Origin: Spirulina sp. CCY15215
Lineage (GTDB): Bacteria > Cyanobacteriota > Cyanobacteriia > Cyanobacteriales > Spirulinaceae
Length of the DNA: 64,000 nucleotides
NCBI RefSeq assembly: GCF_016888125.1
Contig: NZ_JACSWA010000469.1
Span: 24,113 to 88,112, forward strand
Direction of reading: 5' to 3'
How positions within the stretch are numbered: the first letter of the stretch is position 1; the number at the start of each line of letters is the position of its first letter. A program made the translations under genes and the position numbers. Below are positions 26,999 to 36,150 of the stretch, piece after piece. Under the pieces are notes generated by a model. It saw nothing but the letters and a program-made list of their open reading frames with translations, did not search any database and was not told the origin of the DNA.

Positions 26999-27349
26999 AT
27001 GTCTCATTTCAGCACCTTGCGTACCAAAATCTCCGATGTTGCGATTCTCCAAACCTCTTTGCGCGATTTGGGCATCAGCGTTAAAGACGATGCTGACGTT
27101 CGCGGTTATAACGGACAGCGCGTTCGCGCCGACTTGGTTGCCGTTCTCGATGGCGAATACGATCTCGGTTGGTCTCGCAATGGCGATGGTACCTTTGATT
27201 TGATTGCCGACCTTTGGGGTGTTGCTAAAAAGCACAACCAGACCGAGTTGATCAACTCCATCAATCAAAAGTACGCTGTCAACAAAACCTTATCTGAAGT
27301 CAAGCAACGCGGTTTACAGAATGCCAATGTTAAATTGGTTATCCAGTAG
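26999..27349 (+). CDS. ycf35: Second DUF1257 protein (Ycf35 family)
   Basis: 116 residues, starting MSHFSTLRTKISDVAIL after a strong ribosome-binding site (GAGAGGAAAT). Family motifs: VRGYNGQRVRADLVAVL, YDLGWSRNGDGTFDLIADLWG, INSINQKYAVNKT, GLQNANVKLVIQ. It is the more canonical of the two DUF1257 genes in the window and the one beside ycf46. The function is unknown. Codons are mostly C-ending and efficient-looking (for example many GTT/GCC/CGC), suggesting good expression. A strong terminator follows. Confidence 0.88.
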   Translation: MSHFSTLRTKISDVAILQTSLRDLGISVKDDADVRGYNGQRVRADLVAVLDGEYDLGWSRNGDGTFDLIADLWGVAKKHNQTELINSINQKYAVNKTLSEVKQRGLQNANVKLVIQ

Positions 27350-27376
27350 TCTCCAATTTGCGTTCCGAAACATCAT

Positions 27377-27411
27377 AAGGGTTAACTGTTTTTAAGTTAA
27401 CCCTTTTTTTC
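27377..27411 (+). terminator. ycf35: Strong intrinsic terminator after the second ycf35
   Basis: AAGGGTTAACT at 27377-27387 pairs perfectly with AGTTAACCCTT at 27395-27405, loop GTTTTTA, then a run of Ts. It closes the ycf46-ycf35 stretch and isolates the phosphate operon. Confidence 0.9.
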
Positions 27412-27526
27412 TGCTTGGGGGTTCGGAATACCGAACTCCTTATTTTAATTAAATTAGATCCCAACTATCACGAACTACTGTCCTAGGGTGCTATTGCCTC
27501 CTAATTCTCTCTGGAGTGTTGTCGTT

Positions 27527-27565
27527 TTAACATCAGTTAACCCATTGTTAACCGAAAAGTTAGGG
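27527..27565 (+). promoter_or_regulatory. Candidate Pho box upstream of the fused pst permease
   Basis: TTAACA (27527), TTAACC (27537) and TTAACC (27548), followed by GTTAGGG at 27559, form direct repeats spaced 10-11 bases. The cyanobacterial PhoB/SphR box is made of repeated (C/T)TTAACC(A/T) octamers with an 11-base period, so this is a good match by pattern. It lies about 130 bases upstream of the permease start, within the 341-base gap 27350-27690. The remainder of that gap holds the terminator and a GTTCGG-AATA-CCGAAC inverted repeat near 27421. Confidence 0.6.
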
Positions 27566-27690
27566 ATTTTTTGGAAAGATAGAAAAGTATTCAAAATTAC
27601 AGGATCGAGAAAAACAAATTTAACCTATGCTATACCAACATCCAGTGATTTACTTTACCGCAGAAAAAAGAGCAATCGCTATAATACTCT

Positions 27691-29628
27691 ATGAATGATC
27701 CTCGTTTTTCCCTCAATTCGTCTCCTAAACATTTTAACAAGGGATTATTGGTGGGTTTGTTCATGAGAGAGCGTATTATTGAAGTCGGTTTAGCGATCGC
27801 CGCCGGAATTCCCGTTTTAATTTCCTTGGCTATTTTGGGTGTTTTTCTGTACGAAGCCACTTTTTTCTTCCAAGAAGTCTCCCCTTGGCAATTTTTGACC
27901 GATACCCAATGGACTCCCCTCTTTGCCAGTCAAAAGTTCGGCATTTTCGTTCTCACCAGTGCGACCTTTTCCATTGCCGCGATCGCAACTTTTGTGGCTG
28001 TTCCCATCGGTTTGTTAGCTGCTATTTATCTGGCAGAATATGCCCCCCAACAAGTTCGGCGCATTCTCAAACCAGCCCTGGAAACCCTATCGGGCATTCC
28101 CACCATTGTTTATGGCTATTTTGCTGTTTTACTCGTCACCCCCTTACTGCAGCAATTTATCCCCAATTTAGGAGGATTTAATGCCTTAAGTGCGGGATTA
28201 GTCACGGGAATTTTAATTACTCCCATTGTCTCTTCTATTAGCGAAGATGCGATCGAAAATGTGCCAATGGAATTGCGAGAAGGGGGGTATTCCCTCGGCT
28301 TTACCAAACGGGAAAACATCCTGCGAGTGATTTTACCCATCGCTTTTCCAGGGATCGTCGCAGCTATTACCCTGGCAACTTCCCGTGCTTTGGGAGAAAC
28401 CATGATCGCCTCCATTGCGGCGGGACAAAATCCCAATTTAACCTTAAATCCCCTCGTTCCCGTTGAAAGTATCACCGCATTTATCATTCAAGTGAGCTTA
28501 GGAGATGTTCCGGCCAATTCTTTCCTTTTCCATACCTTATTTACCGTCGGTTTTGTCCTGTTTCTCCTCACCTTTTCTTTGAACTGGTTGGGGCATTGGT
28601 TAGTACGCCGTCACGAACAGATGATGAAAGGGTTAAGCATTCCCTCTATCGAAGTTGAGAGTGATTCCTCCAGAGAATCAAGTCGCGCGATCGCCAGCTT
28701 AAATTTCCCCCTCGATACTCATTTATCCTTTGAAAAAGCCTTAACTCGTCGCCAACGTTACGATCGCCTGTTTCTTTCTCTGACTTTATGCACGACTTTA
28801 GTGGGGGCGATCGTCTTAGTTATTTTACTCACCAGTGTACTACTGCAAGGTATTCCCGTACTCGATGGGAGCTTTTTGACCAGTTTTGCCTCTCGTAATG
28901 CCGAAGATGCGGGGATTTATGCAGCTTTAGTGGGAACATTATGGCTATTGGTGCTAACCGCCGCGATCGCCTTTCCCATTGGCGTTGGGGCGGCGATCTA
29001 CCTCGAAGAGTATTTACCTCGCAATACCTTCAATCACATTTTAGAGATTCATTTAGCCAATCTTGCCGCCGTCCCCTCGATTATTTACGGGTTGTTGGGT
29101 TTGGCCTTATTTGCTAGGGTATTGCAACCCATCACGGGAGGGCGCAGCTTGCTTTCGGCGGCTTTGGTTTTATCCTCCATTGTGTTACCTCTGGTCATTA
29201 TTACCACTCGAGGGGCATTGCGATCGGTTCCCCAAAGTCAACGTCAAGCGGCATTTGGCGTGGGAATGACCCAGTGGCAAGCGATTCACAATGTAATTTT
29301 ACCCTCAGCTTTCCCAAGGATTATAACAGGAATGTTATTAGCCCTATCCCGTGCTATTGGCGAAACAGCCCCTCTCATTGCCGTTGGTGCAGTGGCTTAT
29401 ATCTCCTTTGTGCCAGAATTTTCTCTAGGGGACTTGCAAAGTAATTTTACAACCTTAACCACCCAGATTTTTTACTGGATTGCCCGCCCGCAAAAAGAGT
29501 TTCACAATTTAGCGGCGGCAACAATTCTGGTTTTGGGCGCGATCGTTTTTACGATCAATATTTTTGCGGTTTTATTGCGCGATTTTTATCGCAAAAAAAA
29601 AGGAGAATTAGCGAATAATAAACCCTGA
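27691..29628 (+). CDS. Fused phosphate ABC transporter permease (PstC-PstA in one chain)
   Basis: 645 residues. Residues about 20-310 are a complete PstC-type permease (VFLYEATFFFQEVSPWQFLT; PIGLLAAIYLAEYAP; coupling helix region EDAIENVPMELREGGYSLG). After a polar linker (about 310-350, Ser/Glu-rich) residues about 350-645 are a complete PstA-type permease (PVLDGSFLTSFASRNAEDAG; PIGVGAAIYLEEYLPR; ALRSVPQSQRQAAFGVGMTQ). Each half has six predicted helices and its own EAA-type loop contacting the ATPase. pstC and pstA are usually separate; there is no stop or frameshift between them here. pstB follows after ten bases. It imports phosphate across the inner membrane. Confidence 0.93.
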   Translation: MNDPRFSLNSSPKHFNKGLLVGLFMRERIIEVGLAIAAGIPVLISLAILGVFLYEATFFFQEVSPWQFLTDTQWTPLFASQKFGIFVLTSATFSIAAIATFVAVPIGLLAAIYLAEYAPQQVRRILKPALETLSGIPTIVYGYFAVLLVTPLLQQFIPNLGGFNALSAGLVTGILITPIVSSISEDAIENVPMELREGGYSLGFTKRENILRVILPIAFPGIVAAITLATSRALGETMIASIAAGQNPNLTLNPLVPVESITAFIIQVSLGDVPANSFLFHTLFTVGFVLFLLTFSLNWLGHWLVRRHEQMMKGLSIPSIEVESDSSRESSRAIASLNFPLDTHLSFEKALTRRQRYDRLFLSLTLCTTLVGAIVLVILLTSVLLQGIPVLDGSFLTSFASRNAEDAGIYAALVGTLWLLVLTAAIAFPIGVGAAIYLEEYLPRNTFNHILEIHLANLAAVPSIIYGLLGLALFARVLQPITGGRSLLSAALVLSSIVLPLVIITTRGALRSVPQSQRQAAFGVGMTQWQAIHNVILPSAFPRIITGMLLALSRAIGETAPLIAVGAVAYISFVPEFSLGDLQSNFTTLTTQIFYWIARPQKEFHNLAAATILVLGAIVFTINIFAVLLRDFYRKKKGELANNKP

Positions 29629-29638
29629 AAAATTATCA

Positions 29639-30496
29639 ATGAATAACCAACAAGCAATAACAATGAATAATCCCGTATTCACATCAAAATCTGAGCAAGA
29701 ATCTTCTGAAATCTTGCCAGAAGTTATTTTACAAGCGGAAGATGTTTCTGTGTCCTATCACGGAATTCCCGCTTTGCAGAATATTAGTTTAGAGATATAC
29801 AAAAATCAAATTACCAGTTTTATCGGTCCGTCAGGATGTGGAAAAAGCACATTTTTAAGATGTTTTAATCGTCTTAACGACCTCATCCCCGAAACCCGCA
29901 TGACCGGGAAAATTCGCTTTTTTGGACAAAGTATTCGCCGGATGAATCCCGTAGAAATTCGCCGTCGCATCGGCATGGTTTTTCAACGCCCCAATCCTTT
30001 CCCTAAATCAATTTATGATAATATTGCCGTCGGTTTACGAGTGAATGGTTATCGCGGTAATCTTGACGATCGCGTAGAAACATCTCTGCGTCACGTTGGC
30101 TTATGGAATGAAGTCAAAAATAAACTCAAGAAAAACGCCTTGGATTTATCGGGAGGACAACAACAACGATTATGTATTGCCCGCACTATTGCTTTAAATC
30201 CAGAAGTCATTTTAATGGATGAACCCACCGCAGCATTAGACCCAATTTCGGCGGGACGGATTAATGATCTATTAATGACAATGCGACAATATTACACGAT
30301 TATTCTGATTACTCATAATTTGAAACAAGCTGCATTAGTTACCGATCGCGTTGCCTTTTTTAATGTCGAAATTAACTCTCGGGGCGATCGGGTAGGAAAA
30401 TTAATTGAATATGCACCCACTCTCGATATTTTTGTCAATCCCACTCAACAAACAACTTGGGATTATGTCGTGCCTGGATCGCGTTATTCTTCTTAA
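29639..30496 (+). CDS. pstB: Phosphate ABC transporter ATP-binding protein
   Basis: 285 residues. ABC motifs: Walker A GPSGCGKSTFLRCFNRLNDL, Q-loop MVFQRPNPFPKSI (the NPFP is PstB-specific), signature LSGGQQQRLCIART, Walker B VILMDEPTAALDP and H-loop THNLKQA. The first 30 residues are a variable extension; an internal ATG at codon 9 is an alternative start. It powers phosphate uptake together with the fused permease. No pstS or phoU gene is present in the window, so the binding protein must be encoded elsewhere. Confidence 0.96.
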   Translation: MNNQQAITMNNPVFTSKSEQESSEILPEVILQAEDVSVSYHGIPALQNISLEIYKNQITSFIGPSGCGKSTFLRCFNRLNDLIPETRMTGKIRFFGQSIRRMNPVEIRRRIGMVFQRPNPFPKSIYDNIAVGLRVNGYRGNLDDRVETSLRHVGLWNEVKNKLKKNALDLSGGQQQRLCIARTIALNPEVILMDEPTAALDPISAGRINDLLMTMRQYYTIILITHNLKQAALVTDRVAFFNVEINSRGDRVGKLIEYAPTLDIFVNPTQQTTWDYVVPGSRYSS

Positions 30497-30618
30497 TGAG
30501 CAAGGGGGAATTTTAATCGTTTTATTCTCTCTCGAGGCATACATTCATGGCTGTTGATCCCAGCAAACTGTAAGATTTATTTAAGAGTTATAGCCTATTC
30601 AAAGAGGAATCTTACAAT

Positions 30619-32817
30619 ATGACCGTTGCTACCGCAATTCCCGCATTTTGTCAAGGAATTCAGCATTTTAGCGAAACCTTACCCGAGTTTGAGAAGTACG
30701 GGAAAACTCCTGCTATTGGGGAGGGACAAACTGCAATTAGTTCCCCTAGCGATCCGGCTGCAGTTTATCAAACGATGCTGATGGCAGATGCCCTTCGCTA
30801 TTTAACCTTACAAGTCACTGCTTCAAAAGCCTCGGGACATCCTGGAGGGTTTGCCAGTATTGCCGATGCGATCGCCGCTTTAATTCTCTTGGGGTACAAA
30901 AATATTATTACCGAAGTCGGACATCACGCCCCTGGATTCTACAGCACGATGTTCCTCGATCGCTCTTTGGAGGAGATGGGCATTGAAACCGTACAGCAAA
31001 TGCGCGATCGCTATCGGGAAACCGATGGGCTTTTGGGTCACTTATCTGGGCAAATTCCAGGGCTTCTCAACCCCGCAGGACCTTTGGGACAAGGACAGCA
31101 TTTCGCGATGGCTGGTGCGAAGTTACATCCCGGAACATTATTTCCCGTTACAATTGGGGATGGAGGTTTAGGTGAGCCTTATGTCATGAGTAGTATGGCT
31201 CACTTTAACACTGCCTATCCTAAAGTCACGAACTTTCTGCCCATTCTAGTCTGGAATGGCTATTCCCAAGAACATCATAGCATGGTTTCCACTAAAACCA
31301 ATGATGAAATGATCGAATATTGGGGAGGAAATGGCTTTAAAGAAATCTTCCTAGTGGATGCAAAGCATTACGATGATGCGAAACAAACTGGAGATTATGT
31401 TGATAGTACGGCATTCTCTCTCAAAAAACGTTTGGAATTTATGGAAGCTATTTTAGATGCAACAGATCGGGCGGCAAAATGTGCCTTAAATGGAGAATTA
31501 ACAGTTTTAATTGTCAAACAGTTGAAAGGGGCAGGAGTTCACAAACGCGGCGCAAAATCCCACAACCTTTATCCTGGAGATACTACGGAAAAAGATTATA
31601 TCGTTGAGGCTTTGAAAGCGCGGGCATTAACACCGGAAGCATGGGAATTAGTGCGAACAAATTGTACGCGATCGCAGGGAGGTCCTGCGGCAAAAACCGT
31701 TGTTACGGAAACAGAATATCCTTTAACCGATCTGGGACAATTACCCTTAGAAGAATATGCCGTTGGTGGAGATAAAAAAGTTGCAACAACGGCGATGGGT
31801 ACTTTAATTGGTCACGTGGGACAAAACGATCCTAATTTTGTTTTGACCAATGCAGATGGGAATGCAGCTTCGGGAATTAATAACGTCAATATTGCTTTAA
31901 AAATCGTTCATCCTACCGTTGATGAAGACTATTTTCAACAACCAGAGGGACAAGTTTACGAACCTTTAAGCGAAGATGCTTGTGCGGGTTTGGCAGCAGG
32001 TTTAGCATTATTTGGATCGCGGACTTTATGGTGTTCTTATGAATCTTTTGCCATCAATGGTTTACCCATTTGGCAAACTGTTACCCAAGCAATGGCAGAA
32101 TTGCGCCATGTTACACCTTCTACCATTACTTTATTCACAGCAGGGGCATTAGAGCAAGGACGCAATGGTTGGACCCATCAACGTCCGGAAATTGAAAACT
32201 ATTTTGCTGCTTTAATGCGGAATGGCAATATATTTCCTTTATTCCCTTGTGATGCTAATAGCATTCAAGCCTGTTATGAATGGGCTTTGGGTACTAAAAA
32301 TAAGGGGATTACCATTACTGCTTCTAAGTCTCCTTTACCCATTCGCAGCACCTTTGAACAAACCCGAAAAGGGTTAAAAGAAGGTGGTTTTATCGTGCAG
32401 GAAATTGCAGGAGAAAAAACAGTTGTTTTTGCTGTTATTGGTGATATGACTTTAATTCCTGTTTTAGATGCAGCAGAAGAGTTGAAAAGTCAAGGAATTG
32501 GCTCAAAAGTTGTCAGTTTGATCAGTCCTCGCCGTTTATATCGTCCTTCAGATACAGCTTATGAAACTTGTTCCGAATCTGATGCGGGATTCTTAGATGA
32601 TACTGGGTTTGAAAACTTGTTGGGTGGTGATGTTTTATTAGGCATTACTGGCGGTTCTTCTGCGATGTTAGAACCGGTTATGTTGCGGAGTTCTTCCCCG
32701 CGAGATACGTTTGCTTGGAAGCGAGGAGAAACGGCTGCAAGTGCAGGGGCTGTTATGGCATTAAATGGTTTAACCGCAGATGCTTTTGTTAAGCGTGCTG
32801 TTGAATTATTAAGTTAG
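30619..32817 (+). CDS. Thiamine-diphosphate enzyme of the transketolase/phosphoketolase type
   Basis: 732 residues in transketolase domain order. N-terminal TPP domain: TASKASGHPGGFASIADA, HHAPGFYSTMFLD, and a TPP motif TIGDGGLGE with the closing Asn in LVWNGYSQE. Central Pyr domain: TNADGNAASGINNV and EDACAGLAAGLALFGSR. C-terminal domain: VVFAVIGDMTLIPVLDAAEE. It is not the canonical tktA type nor the usual 800-residue phosphoketolase. I suspect it belongs to the second putative phosphoketolase group of cyanobacteria (Synechocystis sll0529-like), but that is a memory-based link. It would act on xylulose-5-phosphate or a related sugar phosphate in the cytosol. A terminator follows at 32826. 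Confidence 0.7.
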   Translation: MTVATAIPAFCQGIQHFSETLPEFEKYGKTPAIGEGQTAISSPSDPAAVYQTMLMADALRYLTLQVTASKASGHPGGFASIADAIAALILLGYKNIITEVGHHAPGFYSTMFLDRSLEEMGIETVQQMRDRYRETDGLLGHLSGQIPGLLNPAGPLGQGQHFAMAGAKLHPGTLFPVTIGDGGLGEPYVMSSMAHFNTAYPKVTNFLPILVWNGYSQEHHSMVSTKTNDEMIEYWGGNGFKEIFLVDAKHYDDAKQTGDYVDSTAFSLKKRLEFMEAILDATDRAAKCALNGELTVLIVKQLKGAGVHKRGAKSHNLYPGDTTEKDYIVEALKARALTPEAWELVRTNCTRSQGGPAAKTVVTETEYPLTDLGQLPLEEYAVGGDKKVATTAMGTLIGHVGQNDPNFVLTNADGNAASGINNVNIALKIVHPTVDEDYFQQPEGQVYEPLSEDACAGLAAGLALFGSRTLWCSYESFAINGLPIWQTVTQAMAELRHVTPSTITLFTAGALEQGRNGWTHQRPEIENYFAALMRNGNIFPLFPCDANSIQACYEWALGTKNKGITITASKSPLPIRSTFEQTRKGLKEGGFIVQEIAGEKTVVFAVIGDMTLIPVLDAAEELKSQGIGSKVVSLISPRRLYRPSDTAYETCSESDAGFLDDTGFENLLGGDVLLGITGGSSAMLEPVMLRSSSPRDTFAWKRGETAASAGAVMALNGLTADAFVKRAVELLS

Positions 32818-32825
32818 ACTTGTAG

Positions 32826-32847
32826 GGTGGGCATTGCCCACCTTTTT
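32826..32847 (+). terminator. Intrinsic terminator
   Basis: GGTGGGC at 32826-32832 pairs with GCCCACC at 32836-32842, followed by TTTTT. It lies eight bases after the stop of the transketolase-like gene. The sequence GTAGGGTGGGCATTGCCCAC is also a widespread cyanobacterial repeat, so it may have been recruited. Confidence 0.8.
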
Positions 32848-32937
32848 CTCGTCTCGAAATCTTAATCAGGCGATCGCAATTGTGCCAAATAGATTATAAT
32901 ATTATTAGCGGTAAAGTCGTGTCGAAGGGATAAGCTG

Positions 32938-33522
32938 ATGATTGTTGCCACTCAATCCAAATACTTCACCCCAGAAGAATATCTGGAATTGGAAGAACAA
33001 GCAGAATTTAAAAATGAATATTTAGATGGAGAAATCGTTCCTATGGCAGGGGCTACTGCAAATCATAATAAAATTTCCCTGAATTTTTGTCGTTCATTTC
33101 CTTTGAGTATTGATGAAAAGGACTATGATATTTTTATGAGCGATATGCGCTTATGGATTCCAAGTTACCGCCGCTATACTTATCCTGATGTTATGATGAC
33201 AGATGGCGAACCGATTTTTACCGATGAAAAACAAACAGCAATTATTAATCCTTGTCTGATTGTCGAAATTTTGTCTCGTTCGACCAAAGATTATGATAAA
33301 ACGGACAAGTTTAAAAAGTATCGTTCGATCGCCTCATTCCAAGAATATATTTTGATTTCCCAAACCAGTTATAATGTAGAACAATACACAAAACAAAAAG
33401 ATGGGCGCTGGTTATTAACAGAATATTTAGAAGAGGATTCTATATTAAAATTAGAAGCAGTAAATTTTGAAATTGCCTTAAAAGATTTATACAAGCGTGT
33501 CAATTTTGATCTGGGGAGGTAG
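32938..33522 (+). CDS. Uma2-family PD-(D/E)XK protein
   Basis: 194 residues. Family motifs: FTPEEYLELEEQAEFKNEYL, DGEIVPMAGAT, MRLWIPSYRRYTYPDVMM, CLIVEILSRSTKDYDKTDK (the E-x(n)-K nuclease centre) and KYRSIASFQEYILIS. Uma2 proteins occur in dozens of copies per genome in cyanobacteria, often near mobile DNA; cleavage activity is presumed from fold and the biological role is unclear. The stop codon overlaps the start of the 54-bp hairpin repeat array. A second member is at 47581. Confidence 0.88.
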   Translation: MIVATQSKYFTPEEYLELEEQAEFKNEYLDGEIVPMAGATANHNKISLNFCRSFPLSIDEKDYDIFMSDMRLWIPSYRRYTYPDVMMTDGEPIFTDEKQTAIINPCLIVEILSRSTKDYDKTDKFKKYRSIASFQEYILISQTSYNVEQYTKQKDGRWLLTEYLEEDSILKLEAVNFEIALKDLYKRVNFDLGR

Positions 33523-33660
33523 GGGTTTGGTCTCCAAACCCTCCCGAATCGTAATGCGATCGCGGTAATACCGTAGGGGTTTGGTCTCCAAACCCTCTGG
33601 GATCATAATGCGATCGCGGTTAATACCGTAGGGGTTTGGTCTCCAAACCCCCTCCAAACC
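33522..33660. repeat. Three-copy hairpin repeat, period 54-55 bp
   Basis: GGGGTTTGGTCTCCAAACCC hairpins begin at 33522, 33576 and 33631. Between them lies a spacer with CGTAATGCGATCGCGGTAAT and ACCGTA, each spacer carrying a HIP1 site. The third copy is followed by a partial CTCCAAACCCCC. The array lies between the convergent Uma2 and permease genes and could terminate both transcripts or be REP-like. Confidence 0.85.
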
Positions 33661-33667
33661 CCCAAAT

Positions 33668-35842
33668 TCAGGTAGATTCCACCAATATTTCCTCAAAAGC
33701 AAAATCAGGGGCAGCAAGAACGAATAAAGTAGTGGGAAGTCCTGTAGCAAGGATTTGCTGCTTTTCATAATAGGTGACAAACATATCATTATCCGGTTTC
33801 GCCATACCCAAAAAGACCAGATCGGCATTCTCAGAAGAACTGTGAAGAATTTCATTAAAAGAACGTCCTTCGGCAATTAAAACTTGAGGCAAAGCAGTAA
33901 TGCGTAACTTAGCAATTAAAATCTCCAAATTGGTTTGGGCTGCTGCTGCGGCGCGGCTATCGGGAACAACTAATTTCAAATAAATCTGGGCTTTGCGCCA
34001 ACTAATATTTTTACACAAAAGATAAGCCAATAAAAGCATTAAACTTCCATTTGCTTGTAACCCCCCCCACCAAATATCGATGCGCGATCGCGCCCCAAAA
34101 CCGCGATCGCCATCTTCTCGCAGAACAACAATACTGCGTTTGGCACCGTGAATATCGCGAATCATTTGACAGTAGCGATCGCGGATAGCTGCATTCTCGC
34201 TATCCCCCAAAATAATAGTATTGGGAACCACTGCCCCCAACCCATAAGTTTCCACTAATCGATAGGCACCCTCAAAAGTATTAGCCGCCGTCACAACCCT
34301 TACCAATGCTTGTACACCGCGACGTTCGAGATAATCGCTTAAAGTACGTTCTAACTCTGCCTGTTGCGCCAAATCTCGCGATCCGCTTGGTAAAACACTA
34401 GAAACCGTAATTAATCCTCGGTTATGGGTGAATCCTTCCGCCAGTTCAATTAAAGACCAACGCTTGCGAGGAATGCCCGAGAGAACAAGAACGTGAGGCC
34501 GCCAGTTTTTCGTATCTTCCGCGTGACGAATTTGCAAGATACCCACTCGCAGTAATTCCATCCATAACCCGCGTCGTACATCTCCCCATGCTGTCACCAA
34601 TTCTCGCTGCTGCAACCAGAAATAGATACCCAAGACGATCGCCGCAGCGACCACCGTTGCGATCGCATTAATGAGAAACATCACCGCCAAACATCCCGCC
34701 GCCCCGAGAAGGGAAAAACTCCAATGGACGCGGAAAGTAGGGCGAAAAGAGGGACTTTGCAACATTCCCTCGATACCTGCGGAGATATTCAACACCAGGT
34801 AAGTCGTCAGGAAAAACATAGTTAATATTGGGGCAATTAAATTCAAATCCCCAATACAAACCGCCGCGATCGCCACGCCGAGGGTAACGGCGGTACCAAT
34901 GCGAGGTTCGTCTCCTTTACCGCTTCCCTGTCCTAAAATACTCATCCAAGAGGGTAAAACGCCATCTCTAGCTAAAGCCTGCAAGACCCGAGGCGCACCC
35001 AAAATACTCCCCAGGGCGCTACTCAAGGTTGCCCCCCAGACCCCCCAGAGGATCGTTGGACCCCACAAGGCCATCTGCTTCATAATCAGGGAATCTTCAA
35101 TTAGCGTGGACGCATCGGCACGCATGGCGAGGATGATAGGTAAACCCATATAAATGAGATAACCGGTTCCCACGGCGGCTAAAGTGCCGATAGGGATAGA
35201 TTTGGTGGGGTCTCGCAAGTCTCCAGACATGGATACCCCGGCCATAATTCCCGTGACGGCGGGGAAAAAGACGGCAAATACGACCCAAAAAGATTCTCCG
35301 TTACTATTCCATAATTCAATAACCGTGGGTTCTACGGGTTTGCCCAAAATTAGAGAAATAAGGGATAGGGCGATCGCCGCCATGATGAAATATTGGGCGC
35401 GAATGGCGATACTGGCGGAAGTTAAAGCAAGAACTGCAACCAGAATGGTAGTAATTAGGGCAACATAGGTTTGGTTGAGGGCGGGAAAAGTTTTGACAAT
35501 ACTTTCGGCAAACCCGATAGTATAGAGGGCTACAGATAAAGCCTGGGCGAAATAGAGGGGGATACCCACTGCGCCTCCGGTTTCAATTCCCAGCGATCGG
35601 CTGATCATGTAGTAGGCACCCCCAACTCGAATAACGCGATCGGTGGCGATCGCGCTAACGGAAAGAGAAGTTAAAAATGTAATTGAGGTAGAAAGAGTAA
35701 CAATCGCAAGAGTTCCCAATAACCCCACATTGCCCACAACCCAGCCGAAGCGAAGGTACATGATCACCCCTAAAATTGTTAGAACTGAGGGAGTATAAAC
35801 GCCTCCAAAAGTTCCTAAGCCTGTCTGTTTTGCTTCGGTCAT
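33668..35842 (-). CDS. Cation-chloride cotransporter-like APC permease with C-terminal cytosolic domain
   Basis: 724 residues. It begins GLGTFGGVYTPSVLTILGVI and MYLRFGWVVGNVG, the signature start of the SLC12-type cation-chloride cotransporters. About 12 membrane helices extend to residue ~425, including PAVTGIMAGVSMSGDLRDP and SSALGSILGAPRVLQALARD, both conserved in that family. The last ~300 residues are cytosolic and resemble the cotransporter C-terminal domain with universal-stress-like alpha/beta elements (WRPHVLVLSGIP; ADLVFLGMAKPD). Transport of K+, Na+ or amines with chloride is expected, but bacterial members are barely characterised and amino acids are an alternative. Confidence 0.82.
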   Translation of the reverse strand: MTEAKQTGLGTFGGVYTPSVLTILGVIMYLRFGWVVGNVGLLGTLAIVTLSTSITFLTSLSVSAIATDRVIRVGGAYYMISRSLGIETGGAVGIPLYFAQALSVALYTIGFAESIVKTFPALNQTYVALITTILVAVLALTSASIAIRAQYFIMAAIALSLISLILGKPVEPTVIELWNSNGESFWVVFAVFFPAVTGIMAGVSMSGDLRDPTKSIPIGTLAAVGTGYLIYMGLPIILAMRADASTLIEDSLIMKQMALWGPTILWGVWGATLSSALGSILGAPRVLQALARDGVLPSWMSILGQGSGKGDEPRIGTAVTLGVAIAAVCIGDLNLIAPILTMFFLTTYLVLNISAGIEGMLQSPSFRPTFRVHWSFSLLGAAGCLAVMFLINAIATVVAAAIVLGIYFWLQQRELVTAWGDVRRGLWMELLRVGILQIRHAEDTKNWRPHVLVLSGIPRKRWSLIELAEGFTHNRGLITVSSVLPSGSRDLAQQAELERTLSDYLERRGVQALVRVVTAANTFEGAYRLVETYGLGAVVPNTIILGDSENAAIRDRYCQMIRDIHGAKRSIVVLREDGDRGFGARSRIDIWWGGLQANGSLMLLLAYLLCKNISWRKAQIYLKLVVPDSRAAAAAQTNLEILIAKLRITALPQVLIAEGRSFNEILHSSSENADLVFLGMAKPDNDMFVTYYEKQQILATGLPTTLFVLAAPDFAFEEILVEST

Positions 35843-35889
35843 TTCAATGATTAATTATTAATACAATTACCAATTATTTGTGACCTATT

Positions 35890-36096
35890 TTAGTTTAATT
35901 TTAAAGCATTAACGGGAACTTCATCCCAAGATTTTACAATTCGCAGACGGGCGATCCAACCGTCTAATTTTTGTTGTTGAGAAAGATTGTTTTCAAAAGA
36001 TTCGTGACAAGAGTTTGCTTGTTCTTCATCGCAAGAGGCAATACAAGCATGAATTATACCAGAAGGATCAATTTGTTCGTTTACCCAAATGTTCAT
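35890..36096 (-). CDS. Small conserved-looking protein of unknown function
   Basis: 68 residues with four charged-rich segments and two cysteines (HACIASCDEEQANSCHESF has three with spacing C-x3-C-x7-C). It begins MNIWVNEQIDPSGIIHACIA and ends WDEVPVNALKLN. No family is recognised. It stands between the permease and epimerase genes on the same strand with normal codon use and short gaps (about 50 bases each side), which supports a real gene. Confidence 0.6.
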   Translation of the reverse strand: MNIWVNEQIDPSGIIHACIASCDEEQANSCHESFENNLSQQQKLDGWIARLRIVKSWDEVPVNALKLN

Positions 36097-36150
36097 AATT
36101 AGTTTAATAATTTATTTTCTGTTGTCTTTTGCCTCTTGCCTGTTCCCTCT

